DNA of 64,000 nt from RGIG5612 sp045627365 (GTDB lineage: Bacteria > Bacillota > Clostridia > Lachnospirales > Lachnospiraceae): NCBI GenBank assembly GCA_045627365.1, contig JAZQNN010000016.1:17905-81904 (forward strand). The letters run 5' to 3'. This document shows, piece after piece, positions 16,832-25,867 of this stretch. Each line of letters begins with the position of its first letter. Positions within the stretch are counted from its first letter, which is position 1. The notes beneath the pieces are model-generated. The model did not search any database. It saw nothing but the letters and a program-made list of their open reading frames with translations, and was not told the origin of the DNA. The position numbers and the translations under genes were made by a program.

Positions 16832-17812
16832 ATGGGTGAAGAATTCTTAAATGTAAAAGACTTAACTATCTATTATACCTCTGCAGGTAAGATCGTTAAG
16901 GCAGTTAACGGCGTTAGCTTCAAACTTGATAAAGGCCGCACACTCGGTCTTGTAGGTGAGACAGGCGCCGGCAAAACAACAATCGCAAAATCAATTATCA
17001 GTATTCTGCCGGATCCGCCAGCCAAGATCATGGGCGGCGAGATCATATTTGAAGGCAGAGATATTCTGCAGCTTCCTGAGGATGAGCTCCTTAAGATCAG
17101 AGGCAATAAGATTGCCATGATCTTCCAGGATCCTATGACAGCTCTTAACCCGACAATGACCGTCGGCGATCAGATTGCCGAGGTTATCGGACTTCATAAT
17201 GAAAATATGCACAAGAGCGAAGTCGCTCAGAAAGCTATGGACATGCTGGAGATGGTTGGTATTCCTGCGATGAGATATAAGGAATATCCGCATCAGTTCT
17301 CAGGTGGAATGAAGCAGAGAGTTGTCATCGCAATGGCACTTGCATGCAACCCTGCACTTCTTCTTGCGGACGAACCGACAACTGCGCTGGATGTTACTAT
17401 CCAGGCTCAGGTCCTTGAGATGATGATGGATCTGAAGGAGAAGCTTCAGACATCCATGATCCTTATCACACATGATCTGGGTGTTGTTGCAGAGACCTGC
17501 GATGACGTAGCAGTTATTTACGCAGGCGAGATCGTTGAATACGGTTCTAAGGACAGAGTATTCCGTAATCCTCAGCATCCGTATACAATCGGACTGTTCG
17601 GCTCACTGCCGAAACTAAATGACAATTCCAAGAGGCTTAGTCCAATTAATGGACTTCCGCCAGATCCTACGAACCTTCCGGAAGGCTGCAAGTTCTCACC
17701 GCGTTGTCCTGAGGGATGCGATGAGTGCAAATGCGGCGATTCACCGGTTATGGTTGAGATTGAGCCCGGACATTTTGTTCGCTGCTTAAAGTGCGGAAAG
17801 GTTGGTGAATAA
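16832..17812 (+). CDS. ABC importer ATPase, DppD/OppD type
   Basis: Nucleotide-binding subunit of 326 aa. Walker A GETGAGKTT, Q-loop FQDPMTALNP, signature FSGGMKQR, Walker B LLLADEPTTALD and the H-loop His (ITHDLG) are all intact. The C-terminal oligopeptide-transporter extension carries Cys residues (CKFSPRCPEGCDECKCG) that may bind a metal cluster. Pairs with the downstream DppF-type subunit. Confidence 0.95.
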   Translation: MGEEFLNVKDLTIYYTSAGKIVKAVNGVSFKLDKGRTLGLVGETGAGKTTIAKSIISILPDPPAKIMGGEIIFEGRDILQLPEDELLKIRGNKIAMIFQDPMTALNPTMTVGDQIAEVIGLHNENMHKSEVAQKAMDMLEMVGIPAMRYKEYPHQFSGGMKQRVVIAMALACNPALLLADEPTTALDVTIQAQVLEMMMDLKEKLQTSMILITHDLGVVAETCDDVAVIYAGEIVEYGSKDRVFRNPQHPYTIGLFGSLPKLNDNSKRLSPINGLPPDPTNLPEGCKFSPRCPEGCDECKCGDSPVMVEIEPGHFVRCLKCGKVGE

Positions 17813-17813
17813 T

Positions 17814-18761
17814 ATGGCATTTGTAGAAGTTGATCATCTGAAAAAATATTTCCAGGTAGGTGCCGGAACCAACCACGCTGTTGATGATGTAACATTCAAC
17901 ATCGAACGCGGCCACACAATGGGTATCGTTGGTGAGTCAGGCTGTGGCAAATCCACACTTGGCCGTTCAATTATCCGTCTTCTTGATCCGACTGACGGTC
18001 ATGTAAGATTCAATGGCAAGGACATCACAAATATCCAGGGCAAAGAGCTCAGAGCTCTTCGTGAGGAAGTAAGTATTATCTTCCAGGATCCTTACTCAAG
18101 CCTTAACCCACGTAGATGCGTTGAGCAGACAATACGTGAGCCGCTTGAAGAGTCCAGAAAATACAGCAAGGCTGAGATCGCTGAAAAGACCGATGATCTT
18201 ATGAATCTTGTAGGTATTGAAGAGCGTCTTAGACTGTCATACCCTCATGAGATGGACGGCGGACGCCGCCAGAGAGTTGGTATCGCAAGAGCACTTGCTC
18301 TTGAACCTTCTTTCGTTATGTGCGATGAGCCGGTATCAGCACTTGACGTATCCATTCAGGCTCAGGTTCTTAACCTTCTGATGGATCTTCAGGAGAAGAT
18401 GGAACTGACATACATGTTCGTTACTCACGATCTGTCAGTAGTACGCCATATTTCTGATGATATCTGCGTTATGTATCTTGGTCAGCTGGTTGAGACATGT
18501 CCTTCTAAGGAACTTTTCCTTAGACCGCTCCATCCTTACACCAAGGCTTTGCTTTCAGCAATTCCTTCGATCGACCTTGATCATCCGATGCAGAGAGTAC
18601 AGCTCAAGGGTGAGATCACAACAGCAATCAATCCGAAGCCGGGATGCAGATTTGCACCTAGATGCCCGTATGCTACTGAGGCTTGCTATGAGCCGCAGGA
18701 GCTTCGTGAGATCGAGCCGGGCCACTTCGTATCTTGCTGCAGAGTTGAAGAGATCAATTAA
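17814..18761 (+). CDS. ABC importer ATPase, DppF/OppF type
   Basis: Second nucleotide-binding subunit, 315 aa from ATG 17814; an in-frame TTG at 17802 overlaps the previous gene and is less likely. Walker A GESGCGKST and Walker B FVMCDEPVSALD are intact. The signature reads MDGGRRQR rather than LSGGQ, with Asp at the usual Ser position. The H-loop (VTHDLS) and the Cys-rich C-terminal extension (CRFAPRCPYATEAC) are present. Last gene of the importer operon; a strong terminator follows. Confidence 0.94.
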   Translation: MAFVEVDHLKKYFQVGAGTNHAVDDVTFNIERGHTMGIVGESGCGKSTLGRSIIRLLDPTDGHVRFNGKDITNIQGKELRALREEVSIIFQDPYSSLNPRRCVEQTIREPLEESRKYSKAEIAEKTDDLMNLVGIEERLRLSYPHEMDGGRRQRVGIARALALEPSFVMCDEPVSALDVSIQAQVLNLLMDLQEKMELTYMFVTHDLSVVRHISDDICVMYLGQLVETCPSKELFLRPLHPYTKALLSAIPSIDLDHPMQRVQLKGEITTAINPKPGCRFAPRCPYATEACYEPQELREIEPGHFVSCCRVEEIN

Positions 18762-18785
18762 TAAAGTATCTCTCGGAAATTTAGT

Positions 18786-18812
18786 GGGGCGGCATAAGCC
18801 GCCCCTTTCTGC
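18786..18812 (+). terminator. Terminator of the first importer operon
   Basis: GGGGCGGC-ATAA-GCCGCCCC followed by TTTCT. Perfect eight-pair GC-rich stem. Confidence 0.85.
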
Positions 18813-18871
18813 TTCGTAAGATGTCAGGCAATGCGCTTGCAAGAGGCATCATGGAGCAGTAGAATAAACAT

Positions 18872-19588
18872 ATGGGTATTTTTAAAAAGAAACACGATAT
18901 TGAAGATATATACGGAGTAAAGAGCTCAACCTGGCTTGAGAAGAAAGCACAGGAAGCTATGGGCGAAGATGTCCCGGAGACCGGATTCAGACACAGCAGG
19001 CAGTACCACGTTTATTTCCGCGGATATACCGAGCTGCGTGAAGTCAACGAGAAGGGGAGAGTAACGTTCAAGAGATATTACACGGCTCCATGGATGATGT
19101 GTGATCTGATCGACAGAGACTACTGGCTGCTCAGGGTGATCTTTTTCCTGTGCGCGGCGATCGCGACGGCTCTGATGATAGGGATACTCATCAGACCGAT
19201 TCCATGCATGTCGGATTATGATACCAGCTGGATAGTTGCCATACCGGGATTCCCGGCGGTGATCTGCACCTGCATAGAGGTCATTCAGGTTCTGTCATAT
19301 GCAGTTGCACCGAGGAAGATGACGTTGGGTCAGTACACTCAGAAGACGGGCAGGATGAAGACATTTTCACTGATTTCCGGCATCGCCGGAGTCGTATGTG
19401 GCCTTGATATGACCGTTTATGCTATTGTAGACGGCAGAGCATTTTGGGAAACTGTTATCTGCGCTGCGCTGATGATAGTTGCCGGAGTTCTGGTGGGCGC
19501 AATATTCTTCCTTGAGAAGAAAGTCCCATACAAAGAGGTTCCTAACGACACCAAGGTCCCGGAAGGGGATACCTACCTGATCGAGTAA
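18872..19588 (+). CDS. Four-helix membrane protein, unknown function
   Basis: Not recognised. The 238-aa protein has a charged N-terminal 85 residues (MGIFKKKHDIEDIYG). Four hydrophobic segments follow at about 90-110, 123-145, 168-188 and 193-213. The soluble tail ends KVPEGDTYLIE. It stands alone between two terminators, with only a weak GGAG upstream of the ATG, so it is probably monocistronic and modestly expressed. No catalytic or binding motif is visible. Confidence 0.7.
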   Translation: MGIFKKKHDIEDIYGVKSSTWLEKKAQEAMGEDVPETGFRHSRQYHVYFRGYTELREVNEKGRVTFKRYYTAPWMMCDLIDRDYWLLRVIFFLCAAIATALMIGILIRPIPCMSDYDTSWIVAIPGFPAVICTCIEVIQVLSYAVAPRKMTLGQYTQKTGRMKTFSLISGIAGVVCGLDMTVYAIVDGRAFWETVICAALMIVAGVLVGAIFFLEKKVPYKEVPNDTKVPEGDTYLIE

Positions 19589-19612
19589 ATAACCAATTAA
19601 ATAGGCTTATAT

Positions 19613-19648
19613 AAAAAAAGCTGCCACAGAAATTGTGGCAGCTTTTTC
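19613..19648. terminator. Bidirectional terminator
   Basis: AAGCTGCCACA pairs with TGTGGCAGCTT, flanked by an A-run on the left and TTTTTCTT on the right. It ends both the plus-strand membrane protein gene and the minus-strand MFS gene. Confidence 0.88.
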
Positions 19649-19680
19649 TTCAGTGAAAACTAATACAAAAAATGGAGAAT

Positions 19681-21225
19681 CTAGAATGTTTTTCTATCCT
19701 TTTTGAATAGAATAACCGTAAGCAGTATTATCACCATTCCTGAAAAGAATGTAATAATTGAAATAAGTCTGAAAACATCCGCGCCCGCACTTCTTAAGTT
19801 CAGGACAGCCTGATCAAAGAGCTCCAGCTGAGCTCCCGGGATAGTAGAGCGAAGAGCAGCGAGCCTATCCGCGCTCTTAAGCGTATCAGGCGCGATCAGA
19901 TCGTTGAGCTGGCTTTTGCTCAAAGCCATCTCAAGCGCCTTAGGAACGTTGCTCGAGATGGAATATCTTGAGTTGAAATAAACGGTATTTACAGCGCTGA
20001 TCAGTGTGGAGCCAAGTGTAGTCGAGAAGGAAATAAGCGAGGCAGCAATTCCGACTCTTTCAGCCGGAATGGTCAGTTGCATATAGGGCTGCAGGGAAAT
20101 GCTCTGGCAGCATGTTGCCAGTCCGTAAACGATCATAACCAGATAGATAAAAATCAGTTTCGTCGATGTTCCCCAGGTGCTTGACAGGGCGCCTGCAAGT
20201 GCGATAAGCGCGCCGCAGCCAAGGAATGCGAGCTTGTACCTTTTAAGCTTCTTGGAGACCCAGATCCCCAGGAAGGTCGGCAGAACGAAATAAAGTATAT
20301 TTTTCGGAAGCGCAAGCGTTGAACTTACAGTTGAAGATACACCGAGCGCGACCTGACCGTAGAAGACAAGGTATCCTGAGCACAGGTTTACCATCGGCGC
20401 GATCAGAAAGCCGCACAAAAATGACAGGCAGAAGTTCTTATCTGTAAATATCGCCAGATCCAGGAGTGGATCGGATATATGCTTTTCGTGACGTAAAAAA
20501 ACAATAAATGAAGCCGCGATCAAAATGATGAGTACACCGCTTATCCATGATAACCATGCGAAAAGAGTTCCGGCGAAATTGCAAAGGGCTACGATCGCTC
20601 CGAGACATATAGCCATAAGCGCAACGCCGGCCCAGTCGAGATTTCCCTTAGGACGGGCAGGCTCCTGATAGCCGTATTCGATCAGGATCAGTGCGGCAAG
20701 CAATATCGGAATGAATATGAAGAACATCGAGCATGCTCCGAAAAGGTCCGTGATGACACCGGAAAATAATATCCCGGCAAGAAGCGATACGCCGGTTATG
20801 GCGCCGAAGTAGCCGTAGTATTTCGGCCTCTCCTCGGCAGTTGTGATATCGCTGACGATAGCCAAAGGGATCGCGTACATAAAACCGGTGATAAACGACG
20901 ATGTCAGATAAAGTATAGAGAACAGGAGCGGAGTGGTTTTGATCCCGCAAAGGAACATCAAAATCAATCGGGCAGTTCCGGTTATCCTGAACAGACGCTT
21001 GCGGCCGATCATATCGCATAATTTGCCGCCGACCGGTGTGGAAATGCACGACATTGCGATCGATATTGCTCCGAACAATGCGTAGTATGGCATCAGCCCG
21101 TACTGACTCAGCATGGACGGATACATGACCGGCAAAGCGAAGGTGTAAAGCATGCTGTACAGATAAAGAACGCACACTCCGACTTTGGCAAATCTGCTTT
21201 TTTCTTTTACATTATAGTGTGTCAT
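19681..21225 (-). CDS. MFS transporter, 14-helix drug/metabolite exporter type
   Basis: Proton-driven membrane transporter of 514 aa. The length and the run of about 14 hydrophobic segments fit the DHA2 group. The MFS signature after helix 2 is present as GGKLCDMIGRKRLFRITG (about residues 65-82), and a motif C-like Gly-rich stretch (GAITGVSLLAGILFSGVI) lies in helix 5. GGAGG precedes the ATG by seven bases. It is divergent from a TetR-type regulator, the usual arrangement for a ligand-induced efflux pump. Substrate unknown. Confidence 0.9.
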   Translation of the reverse strand: MTHYNVKEKSRFAKVGVCVLYLYSMLYTFALPVMYPSMLSQYGLMPYYALFGAISIAMSCISTPVGGKLCDMIGRKRLFRITGTARLILMFLCGIKTTPLLFSILYLTSSFITGFMYAIPLAIVSDITTAEERPKYYGYFGAITGVSLLAGILFSGVITDLFGACSMFFIFIPILLAALILIEYGYQEPARPKGNLDWAGVALMAICLGAIVALCNFAGTLFAWLSWISGVLIILIAASFIVFLRHEKHISDPLLDLAIFTDKNFCLSFLCGFLIAPMVNLCSGYLVFYGQVALGVSSTVSSTLALPKNILYFVLPTFLGIWVSKKLKRYKLAFLGCGALIALAGALSSTWGTSTKLIFIYLVMIVYGLATCCQSISLQPYMQLTIPAERVGIAASLISFSTTLGSTLISAVNTVYFNSRYSISSNVPKALEMALSKSQLNDLIAPDTLKSADRLAALRSTIPGAQLELFDQAVLNLRSAGADVFRLISIITFFSGMVIILLTVILFKKDRKTF

Positions 21226-21252
21226 TATGTTACCTCCGAATGACCTGTGGAT

Positions 21253-21281
21253 TTGACAAAACGTGCCCCAAAAGTTAAAAT
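21253..21281 (+). promoter_or_regulatory. Promoter for the TetR-type regulator
   Basis: TTGACA (21253-21258), 17-bp spacer, TAAAAT (21276-21281), in the 100-bp gap between the divergent MFS and regulator genes. It carries only one TTGACA half-site and no TGTCAA partner, unlike the dyads at 22.85 kb. Confidence 0.65.
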
Positions 21282-21325
21282 AACAGCGACTTGTGTGATT
21301 AAAATCAAACTTGGAGACGTAGTAA

Positions 21326-21979
21326 ATGGATAATCAAACATCAGGTTCAGCGAATACTCATACATCGTCCAAAGAGGCCCCGGTAAGTCAGAAGCCTGAC
21401 CTGCGCAAGCAGAAGACCAGGAAAGCTTTGGAGAATGCTTTTTTTGAGCTGAGCGAAACCAAATGGATAGAGGACATCACGGTAGGCGATATCTGCGAGA
21501 AAGCAATGATACGCCGCGCGACCTTCTATCAACATTTTGCCGACAAGTATGAGTTCTTCGCATATGTGATGAACAACATCCAGCGCAACACTAATCTGGA
21601 GCAGAACGCAGATCCCAGAGATATCACGATGGCTGAGTATTGCGTCAATATCTGCCGCAGTTATTTCAACAACTTCGCGGAGCATCCAAAGATGGTCAAG
21701 CGTCTTGTCAACAGCAAATCCAGGCAGCCGTACTCAGATATCCTTGTTGCGCAGATCAGAAATGCGATCATCACCAAAGCTGCTTACGATAAAGAGAAGG
21801 GGATCGAGTCAGTTGTTGATATCGATGTTCTGAGCTGCTTTATTGCGGGAGCGATACCGACGGCGATGACTCATTTCGAGATGAGACCGAATAATACGAT
21901 AAGTAACGACGAGTTCATCGATCAGCTGAGGATCATTTTTGAACGGATCTGCGAAGTCAAAACGACAGAAAAAGAGTAA
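21326..21979 (+). CDS. TetR/AcrR-family transcriptional regulator
   Basis: DNA-binding repressor of 217 aa. The N-terminal 20 residues are polar. The TetR HTH follows (about 25-75) with the recognition segment DICEKAMIRRATFYQHFADKY. The C-terminal ligand domain is helical and ends with a TetR_C-like region. It lies divergent to the MFS gene, and a SDR/hydrolase catabolic region with two TGTCAA-TTGACA dyads begins 860 bp away. It may control both. GGAG precedes the ATG by about ten bases. Confidence 0.9.
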   Translation: MDNQTSGSANTHTSSKEAPVSQKPDLRKQKTRKALENAFFELSETKWIEDITVGDICEKAMIRRATFYQHFADKYEFFAYVMNNIQRNTNLEQNADPRDITMAEYCVNICRSYFNNFAEHPKMVKRLVNSKSRQPYSDILVAQIRNAIITKAAYDKEKGIESVVDIDVLSCFIAGAIPTAMTHFEMRPNNTISNDEFIDQLRIIFERICEVKTTEKE

Positions 21980-21980
21980 T

Positions 21981-22016
21981 AAAAAAACTGTGCGGCATAG
22001 ACCGCACAGTTTTTTG
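21981..22016. terminator. Bidirectional terminator
   Basis: AAAAAACTGTGCGG pairs with CCGCACAGTTTTTT around a CATAGA loop. It serves the convergent TetR-type and SDR genes. Confidence 0.9.
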
Positions 22017-22020
22017 CTTT

Positions 22021-22758
22021 TTAGGTGTACATACCGCCGTTCACCGGCAATTCAATTCCGGTTATGAATCTGGAATCGTCCGTCGACAGGAAGTAGACAG
22101 CGCTTGCCAATTCATCAGGTGTTCCGCGTCTGTGCATTGGAATAAGACGCAGCATTGCATTAGTCAGTTCATCAGGAATACCTGCCATCATTTCTGTCTC
22201 AATAAAACATGGAGAAACGGCATTTACCGTGATTCCCTTGGCAGCCAGTTCACGCGCAAGTGACTTGGTAAGGCCTAAAATAGCGGCTTTGGACGCGGAG
22301 TAGTTGGTCTGACCGATATTTCCGTGCGCTGAGGAAGAAGAAATATTAACGATCTTGCCGTAGCCCTGGTTGACCATAATAGGAACTACTTCTTTAAGAC
22401 AGTTATAAGTGCCGTTAAGATTGGTATCAAGCACCTTTCTCCATGTTTCATCGTTCATTTTTGTAAAAATTGCATCGCGGCAGATTCCTGCGTTATTTAC
22501 GAGGATATCGATCCATCCGAATTGATCATATACCTGCTTGATGCATTCGCAAACGTTTTCTCTGTTTGATATATCGCACTTCAAAGCAATAACATTACCG
22601 TCAGTGTATTTGGCGGCGAGCGCCTTGGCTGCATCTATGTCATAGTCAAGGATCGCAATACCGGACGCACCTTCTATAGCAAAACGTCTGACTATTGCCG
22701 CTCCGATTCCTTTGGCACCGCCGGTAACAATGGCAAATTTGCCGTTTAGATTACTCAT
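22021..22758 (-). CDS. SDR oxidoreductase, FabG-like
   Basis: NAD(P)-dependent dehydrogenase/reductase of 245 aa. TGGAKGIG cofactor loop, NNAG, catalytic Ser (ISSSSAHG), YSASK and the C-terminal GIELPVNGGMYT are all present. Most similar by eye to 3-oxoacyl-ACP reductases, but its setting is catabolic. It is transcribed away from the hydrolase/BKACE operon from a shared promoter region. Oxidation of a 3-hydroxy acid to the 3-keto acid used by BKACE would fit. GGAGG lies seven bases before the ATG. Confidence 0.92.
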   Translation of the reverse strand: MSNLNGKFAIVTGGAKGIGAAIVRRFAIEGASGIAILDYDIDAAKALAAKYTDGNVIALKCDISNRENVCECIKQVYDQFGWIDILVNNAGICRDAIFTKMNDETWRKVLDTNLNGTYNCLKEVVPIMVNQGYGKIVNISSSSAHGNIGQTNYSASKAAILGLTKSLARELAAKGITVNAVSPCFIETEMMAGIPDELTNAMLRLIPMHRRGTPDELASAVYFLSTDDSRFITGIELPVNGGMYT

Positions 22759-22842
22759 TTTTACCTCCTTATCAACCTAAATTGATTCATCAAAAATTGT
22801 ATGACAACGCTTCAGACGGCACAACGTACAGTGCGGCGCAAG

Positions 22843-22858
22843 TGTCAAATAATTGACA
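22843..22858. promoter_or_regulatory. Operator candidate 1 (TGTCAA-N4-TTGACA dyad)
   Basis: TGTCAAATAATTGACA, a perfect six-pair dyad around ATAA. It is nested in a longer imperfect repeat (GCGCAA at 22836-22841 with TTGCGC at 22863-22868). Its right half is a perfect -35 for rightward transcription. The TetR-type protein encoded 0.9 kb away is the obvious candidate ligand. Confidence 0.65.
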
Positions 22859-22881
22859 GTTTTTGCGCTTTGTCAATTAAT
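22853..22881 (+). promoter_or_regulatory. Rightward promoter of the hydrolase-BKACE operon
   Basis: TTGACA (22853-22858) within dyad 1, 17-bp spacer, ATTAAT (22876-22881) within dyad 2. On the opposite strand TTGACA of dyad 2 stands 17 bp from ATTATT in dyad 1, a mirrored though weaker promoter for the divergent SDR. A protein on either dyad would block both. Confidence 0.5.
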
Positions 22882-22886
22882 TGACG
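22871..22886. promoter_or_regulatory. Operator candidate 2 (GTCAATTAATTGAC palindrome)
   Basis: TGTCAATTAATTGACG contains a perfect 14-bp palindrome with the same half-site as dyad 1. Centre-to-centre distance to dyad 1 is 28 bp. Same sequence in both sites suggests one regulator binding twice. Confidence 0.65.
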
Positions 22887-22986
22887 AGTCAAGTTTTTTG
22901 TGCGTTGTGTCTAGAATACGGAGGAAATACAATCATTATGTAGTTAAAACCAACAATTTTCGAATTGCGGAAAGGGACATTTATCT

Positions 22987-23763
22987 ATGAAGCTTATTGA
23001 CCTTAGTGTAACAACAGTATCGGATCTTCCTGTTGAGCCGGAAGGCCAGATCGCGAAGATCTACTACATCGATCACGGCAGTGATCTGTCGATCCAGTCA
23101 ACCATCGACAGCTTCCCGGGAACGACCAGGGCAGACCTTCCGGGCGGATTCGGATGGGCATCGGAATTTGCTGCGTTTACCACTCACACGGGAACGCATA
23201 TGGATGCGCCGCTTCACTATCATCCGACGATGAATAACGGAGAGCCTGCATGGTCAATAGATAAGATGCCGCTTGAATGGGGCATGGGCGACGGCGTTAT
23301 GTTTGATTTTTCTGATAAGCCGGACGGATATATGCTGACCAGCGCTGATTATAAAGAATACCTTGATAAAGTCGGTTACACGCTGAAACCGGGCGATATC
23401 GTTCTGGTTCATACCAATGCTCACGAAGCGTGGGGCACATCGGATTATTACAAAAAGGGCTGCGGCACCGGAAGAGAGGGAACTTTATGGCTTTCTGCTC
23501 AGGGCGTGCACCTTGTAGGAACAGACGCGTGGAGCTGGGATCCTCCACTTTATACAGAAGCAGAGCGTTTTGCCGAGACCAAGGATCCGAGCGTTATCTG
23601 GGAAGGCCATAAAGCCGGAATGGAATGCATTTACTTCCAGATGGAGAAACTGGTCAACCTGGATAAACTGCCGCCTTTCGGATTCAAGTTCATCGGTTTC
23701 CCGATCAAGATCGACCGCGGTTCAGCCGGCTGGGTAAGACCGGTCGCAATCATAGAAGAATAA
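22987..23763 (+). CDS. Cyclase-family metal-dependent hydrolase
   Basis: Member of the cyclase family (PF04199), which includes kynurenine formamidase and isatin hydrolase. These are Mn/Zn enzymes that hydrolyse amide or lactam bonds. The 258-aa protein has the metal-binding motif HTGTHMDAPLHY (about residues 74-85), a second conserved region GDIVLVHTNAHEAWG, and GTDAWSWDPPL, resembling the isatin-hydrolase side of the family. A GGAAAGGGA site lies about ten bases before the ATG. First gene of an operon with BKACE and a CoA-transferase 18 and 3 bp apart, so it probably generates the acid that those genes process. The actual substrate cannot be told from sequence. Confidence 0.88.
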   Translation: MKLIDLSVTTVSDLPVEPEGQIAKIYYIDHGSDLSIQSTIDSFPGTTRADLPGGFGWASEFAAFTTHTGTHMDAPLHYHPTMNNGEPAWSIDKMPLEWGMGDGVMFDFSDKPDGYMLTSADYKEYLDKVGYTLKPGDIVLVHTNAHEAWGTSDYYKKGCGTGREGTLWLSAQGVHLVGTDAWSWDPPLYTEAERFAETKDPSVIWEGHKAGMECIYFQMEKLVNLDKLPPFGFKFIGFPIKIDRGSAGWVRPVAIIEE

Positions 23764-23781
23764 CAACAGGAGGCTGTAAAA

Positions 23782-24621
23782 ATGGCTAAAACTATTATTT
23801 CCTGCGCTATGACAGGAACAGGAACTCCAAAAAGCAAGAATGGCGCACTTCCGACAACACCTCAGGAGATAGCTGAGGACGTTTACCGTGTATGGAAGGC
23901 AGGCGCTGCGATCGTTCACCTGCATATGCGTGATGATAACCAGTACCCGACTATGGATGCGGGCAGATTTGCTGAGACTATCAAGCTGATCCGTGCATAT
24001 GAGGACTGTGACATCATTATCAACTGCACATCTTCAGGCTCTGCAACTTTGGTTGCACCGGAGAAGAGAATGGAGCATTTCGTGTCCATTCCGGATATCG
24101 AGCTTGGCTCATTTGACGCCGGAACGATCAACTGGGACTGCATGGGAATATTCCTGAATGATCCGCCATTCCTCCAGAAGCTCTGCGAGTGCTACGACAA
24201 ATACAATGTTAAGCCGGAAATCGAGCTTTTTGACTCGGGAATGATCTCCAACATGAAATATTACATCGACAAAGGCATGATCAAAGGACCTGTATGGTGC
24301 CAGCTCGTCATGAACGTTCTGGGAGGCGCACCGGGAACAGTTGAGAACCTTGTCCATCTGGTAAATCAGCTTCCGAAGGACGCAATGTGGTCATGCACAG
24401 GTATCGGCACATCTCATCTGCCGCTTATGTATGCAACGCTTGCACTCGGCGGACACCTTCGCGTGGGTCTTGAGGACAACCTTTACTATGCAAAGGGAGT
24501 TAAAGCTACCAACGAGATGCTCGTAGAAAGAGCAGTACGCGTTGTTAAGGAATATGGAAATGAGCCTGCAACCCCTGCCGAGGCCCGCCGGATGCTGGGT
24601 CTGCCGCAGCTTGTGAGGTAA
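23782..24621 (+). CDS. Beta-keto acid cleavage enzyme (BKACE, DUF849)
   Basis: Zinc enzyme that reacts a beta-keto acid with acetyl-CoA to give acetoacetate and a new acyl-CoA; the founding member (Kce) acts in lysine fermentation. The 279-aa TIM barrel opens ISCAMTGTGTPKSKN. It has the metal pair HLHMRD (about 46-51), the carboxylate region EIELFDSGM, and the late RVGLEDNLYY holding the conserved Arg and metal-binding Glu. Family members differ in the side chain accepted. Genes for lysine fermentation (kamA, kamDE, kdd, kal) are absent, so a different beta-keto acid is likely. AGGAGG precedes the ATG. Confidence 0.92.
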   Translation: MAKTIISCAMTGTGTPKSKNGALPTTPQEIAEDVYRVWKAGAAIVHLHMRDDNQYPTMDAGRFAETIKLIRAYEDCDIIINCTSSGSATLVAPEKRMEHFVSIPDIELGSFDAGTINWDCMGIFLNDPPFLQKLCECYDKYNVKPEIELFDSGMISNMKYYIDKGMIKGPVWCQLVMNVLGGAPGTVENLVHLVNQLPKDAMWSCTGIGTSHLPLMYATLALGGHLRVGLEDNLYYAKGVKATNEMLVERAVRVVKEYGNEPATPAEARRMLGLPQLVR

Positions 24622-24624
24622 GTT

Positions 24625-25839
24625 ATGACAGACAAAGAGTACCCGCTTTCGGGTATAAAAGTTATTGATTTTTCAACTGTGATCGCCGGCCCTACGACTG
24701 CACGAATTTTCGCGGACATGGGTGCCGATGTGATCAAGGTAGAAACAAATATCGGTGATGTCACTCGATATACAGACGCAAAACCCACTTTGGTGCCGGA
24801 ATCCTATTGCTTTACGAACTGTAACTGCAATAAGAAAAGCATCGTCGTTGATCTGAAACAGGATCCGGGTAAGGAGATCTTCCATCGGTTATTGAGGGGG
24901 GCTGATGTGTTGATAACCAATGTGCGGTATCGCAGTTTATGTAAACTTGGCCTGGATTACGAAACGCTCAAAGATCAGTATCCACAATTGATCTACGCGC
25001 ATTTTAATGGCTATGGTTACGAGGGGGACGACTGCGATCTGCCCGGATATGACATGTCAGGATTCTGGAGCCGAAGTGGCGCTTTGCTGGATGGCCATCT
25101 TGACGACTCGCACAGATTGTATGAGCCGGCATATGGCATGGGTGACCTGTTCTGTACGGGATATTTTGCTTCGGGAATACTCGCGGCACTGTATGCAAGA
25201 ACAATAACGGGCCACGGAACAAGGGTAAGCACATCACTCCTTCATTCCGGAGTCTGGGCGAATGGTAGAAATATCATTCCGGCTCAGGAAGCAATAGGAG
25301 ATGTTGTGCCGCTGCCGGACAAATGGAATTACAACCTTTTCTACCGCGCTTACAAATGCGGTGACGGAAAGTGGCTGACCATAGCGTTTGAATACGACAA
25401 GCATTTCAAGAATGCCTGCGATGTATTCGGACTTGAAGATATCAAGGACGATCCGAGATATCAGTCGCAGGGCGCATTGAGATACTATGAAGTCGCGGGA
25501 ACACTTGCCGAACGCGTTGAAAAAGTGCTTCTGACAAAGCCAAGAGATTATTGGATCGAGCAGATGCGCGCAAGGGACATGGTTTACGCACCGGTAGACG
25601 GCGCAGCTGCGGTAACAAAAGATCCGCAGGTCCTTGTAAACCACTTTGTTGAACCGGTCAAGTTCGGCAACGGAGCAGAGGTGTATATGCCGAATATTCC
25701 GATTCAGTTCACTGATTATGGGGTTCGCGACGTGACCCCGGGTGTCAGGCTGGGAGCCAATACAGCCGAAGTGCTGAAGGACCTGGGCTACACCGATGAT
25801 GAGATTCATACGCTTACTGCACAGGGCAGTGGGCGATGA
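24625..25839 (+). CDS. Class III CoA-transferase (CaiB/BaiF family)
   Basis: Moves CoA from an acyl-CoA donor to a carboxylic acid through an aspartyl anhydride. The 404-aa protein starts GIKVIDFSTVIAGPTTARIF and has the likely catalytic Asp in YGMGDLFCTGYFASG. Its DLPGYDMSGFWSRSGAL stretch resembles 2-hydroxyacid/aryl-lactate CoA-transferases of amino-acid-fermenting clostridia (HadA/FldA group). It begins 3 bp after BKACE. It could activate the substrate or re-activate the acetoacetate released by BKACE for the thiolases. Family certain, role inferred. Confidence 0.93.
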   Translation: MTDKEYPLSGIKVIDFSTVIAGPTTARIFADMGADVIKVETNIGDVTRYTDAKPTLVPESYCFTNCNCNKKSIVVDLKQDPGKEIFHRLLRGADVLITNVRYRSLCKLGLDYETLKDQYPQLIYAHFNGYGYEGDDCDLPGYDMSGFWSRSGALLDGHLDDSHRLYEPAYGMGDLFCTGYFASGILAALYARTITGHGTRVSTSLLHSGVWANGRNIIPAQEAIGDVVPLPDKWNYNLFYRAYKCGDGKWLTIAFEYDKHFKNACDVFGLEDIKDDPRYQSQGALRYYEVAGTLAERVEKVLLTKPRDYWIEQMRARDMVYAPVDGAAAVTKDPQVLVNHFVEPVKFGNGAEVYMPNIPIQFTDYGVRDVTPGVRLGANTAEVLKDLGYTDDEIHTLTAQGSGR

Positions 25840-25867
25840 AAAATAAAAGATATTGGAAGGAGACAAA

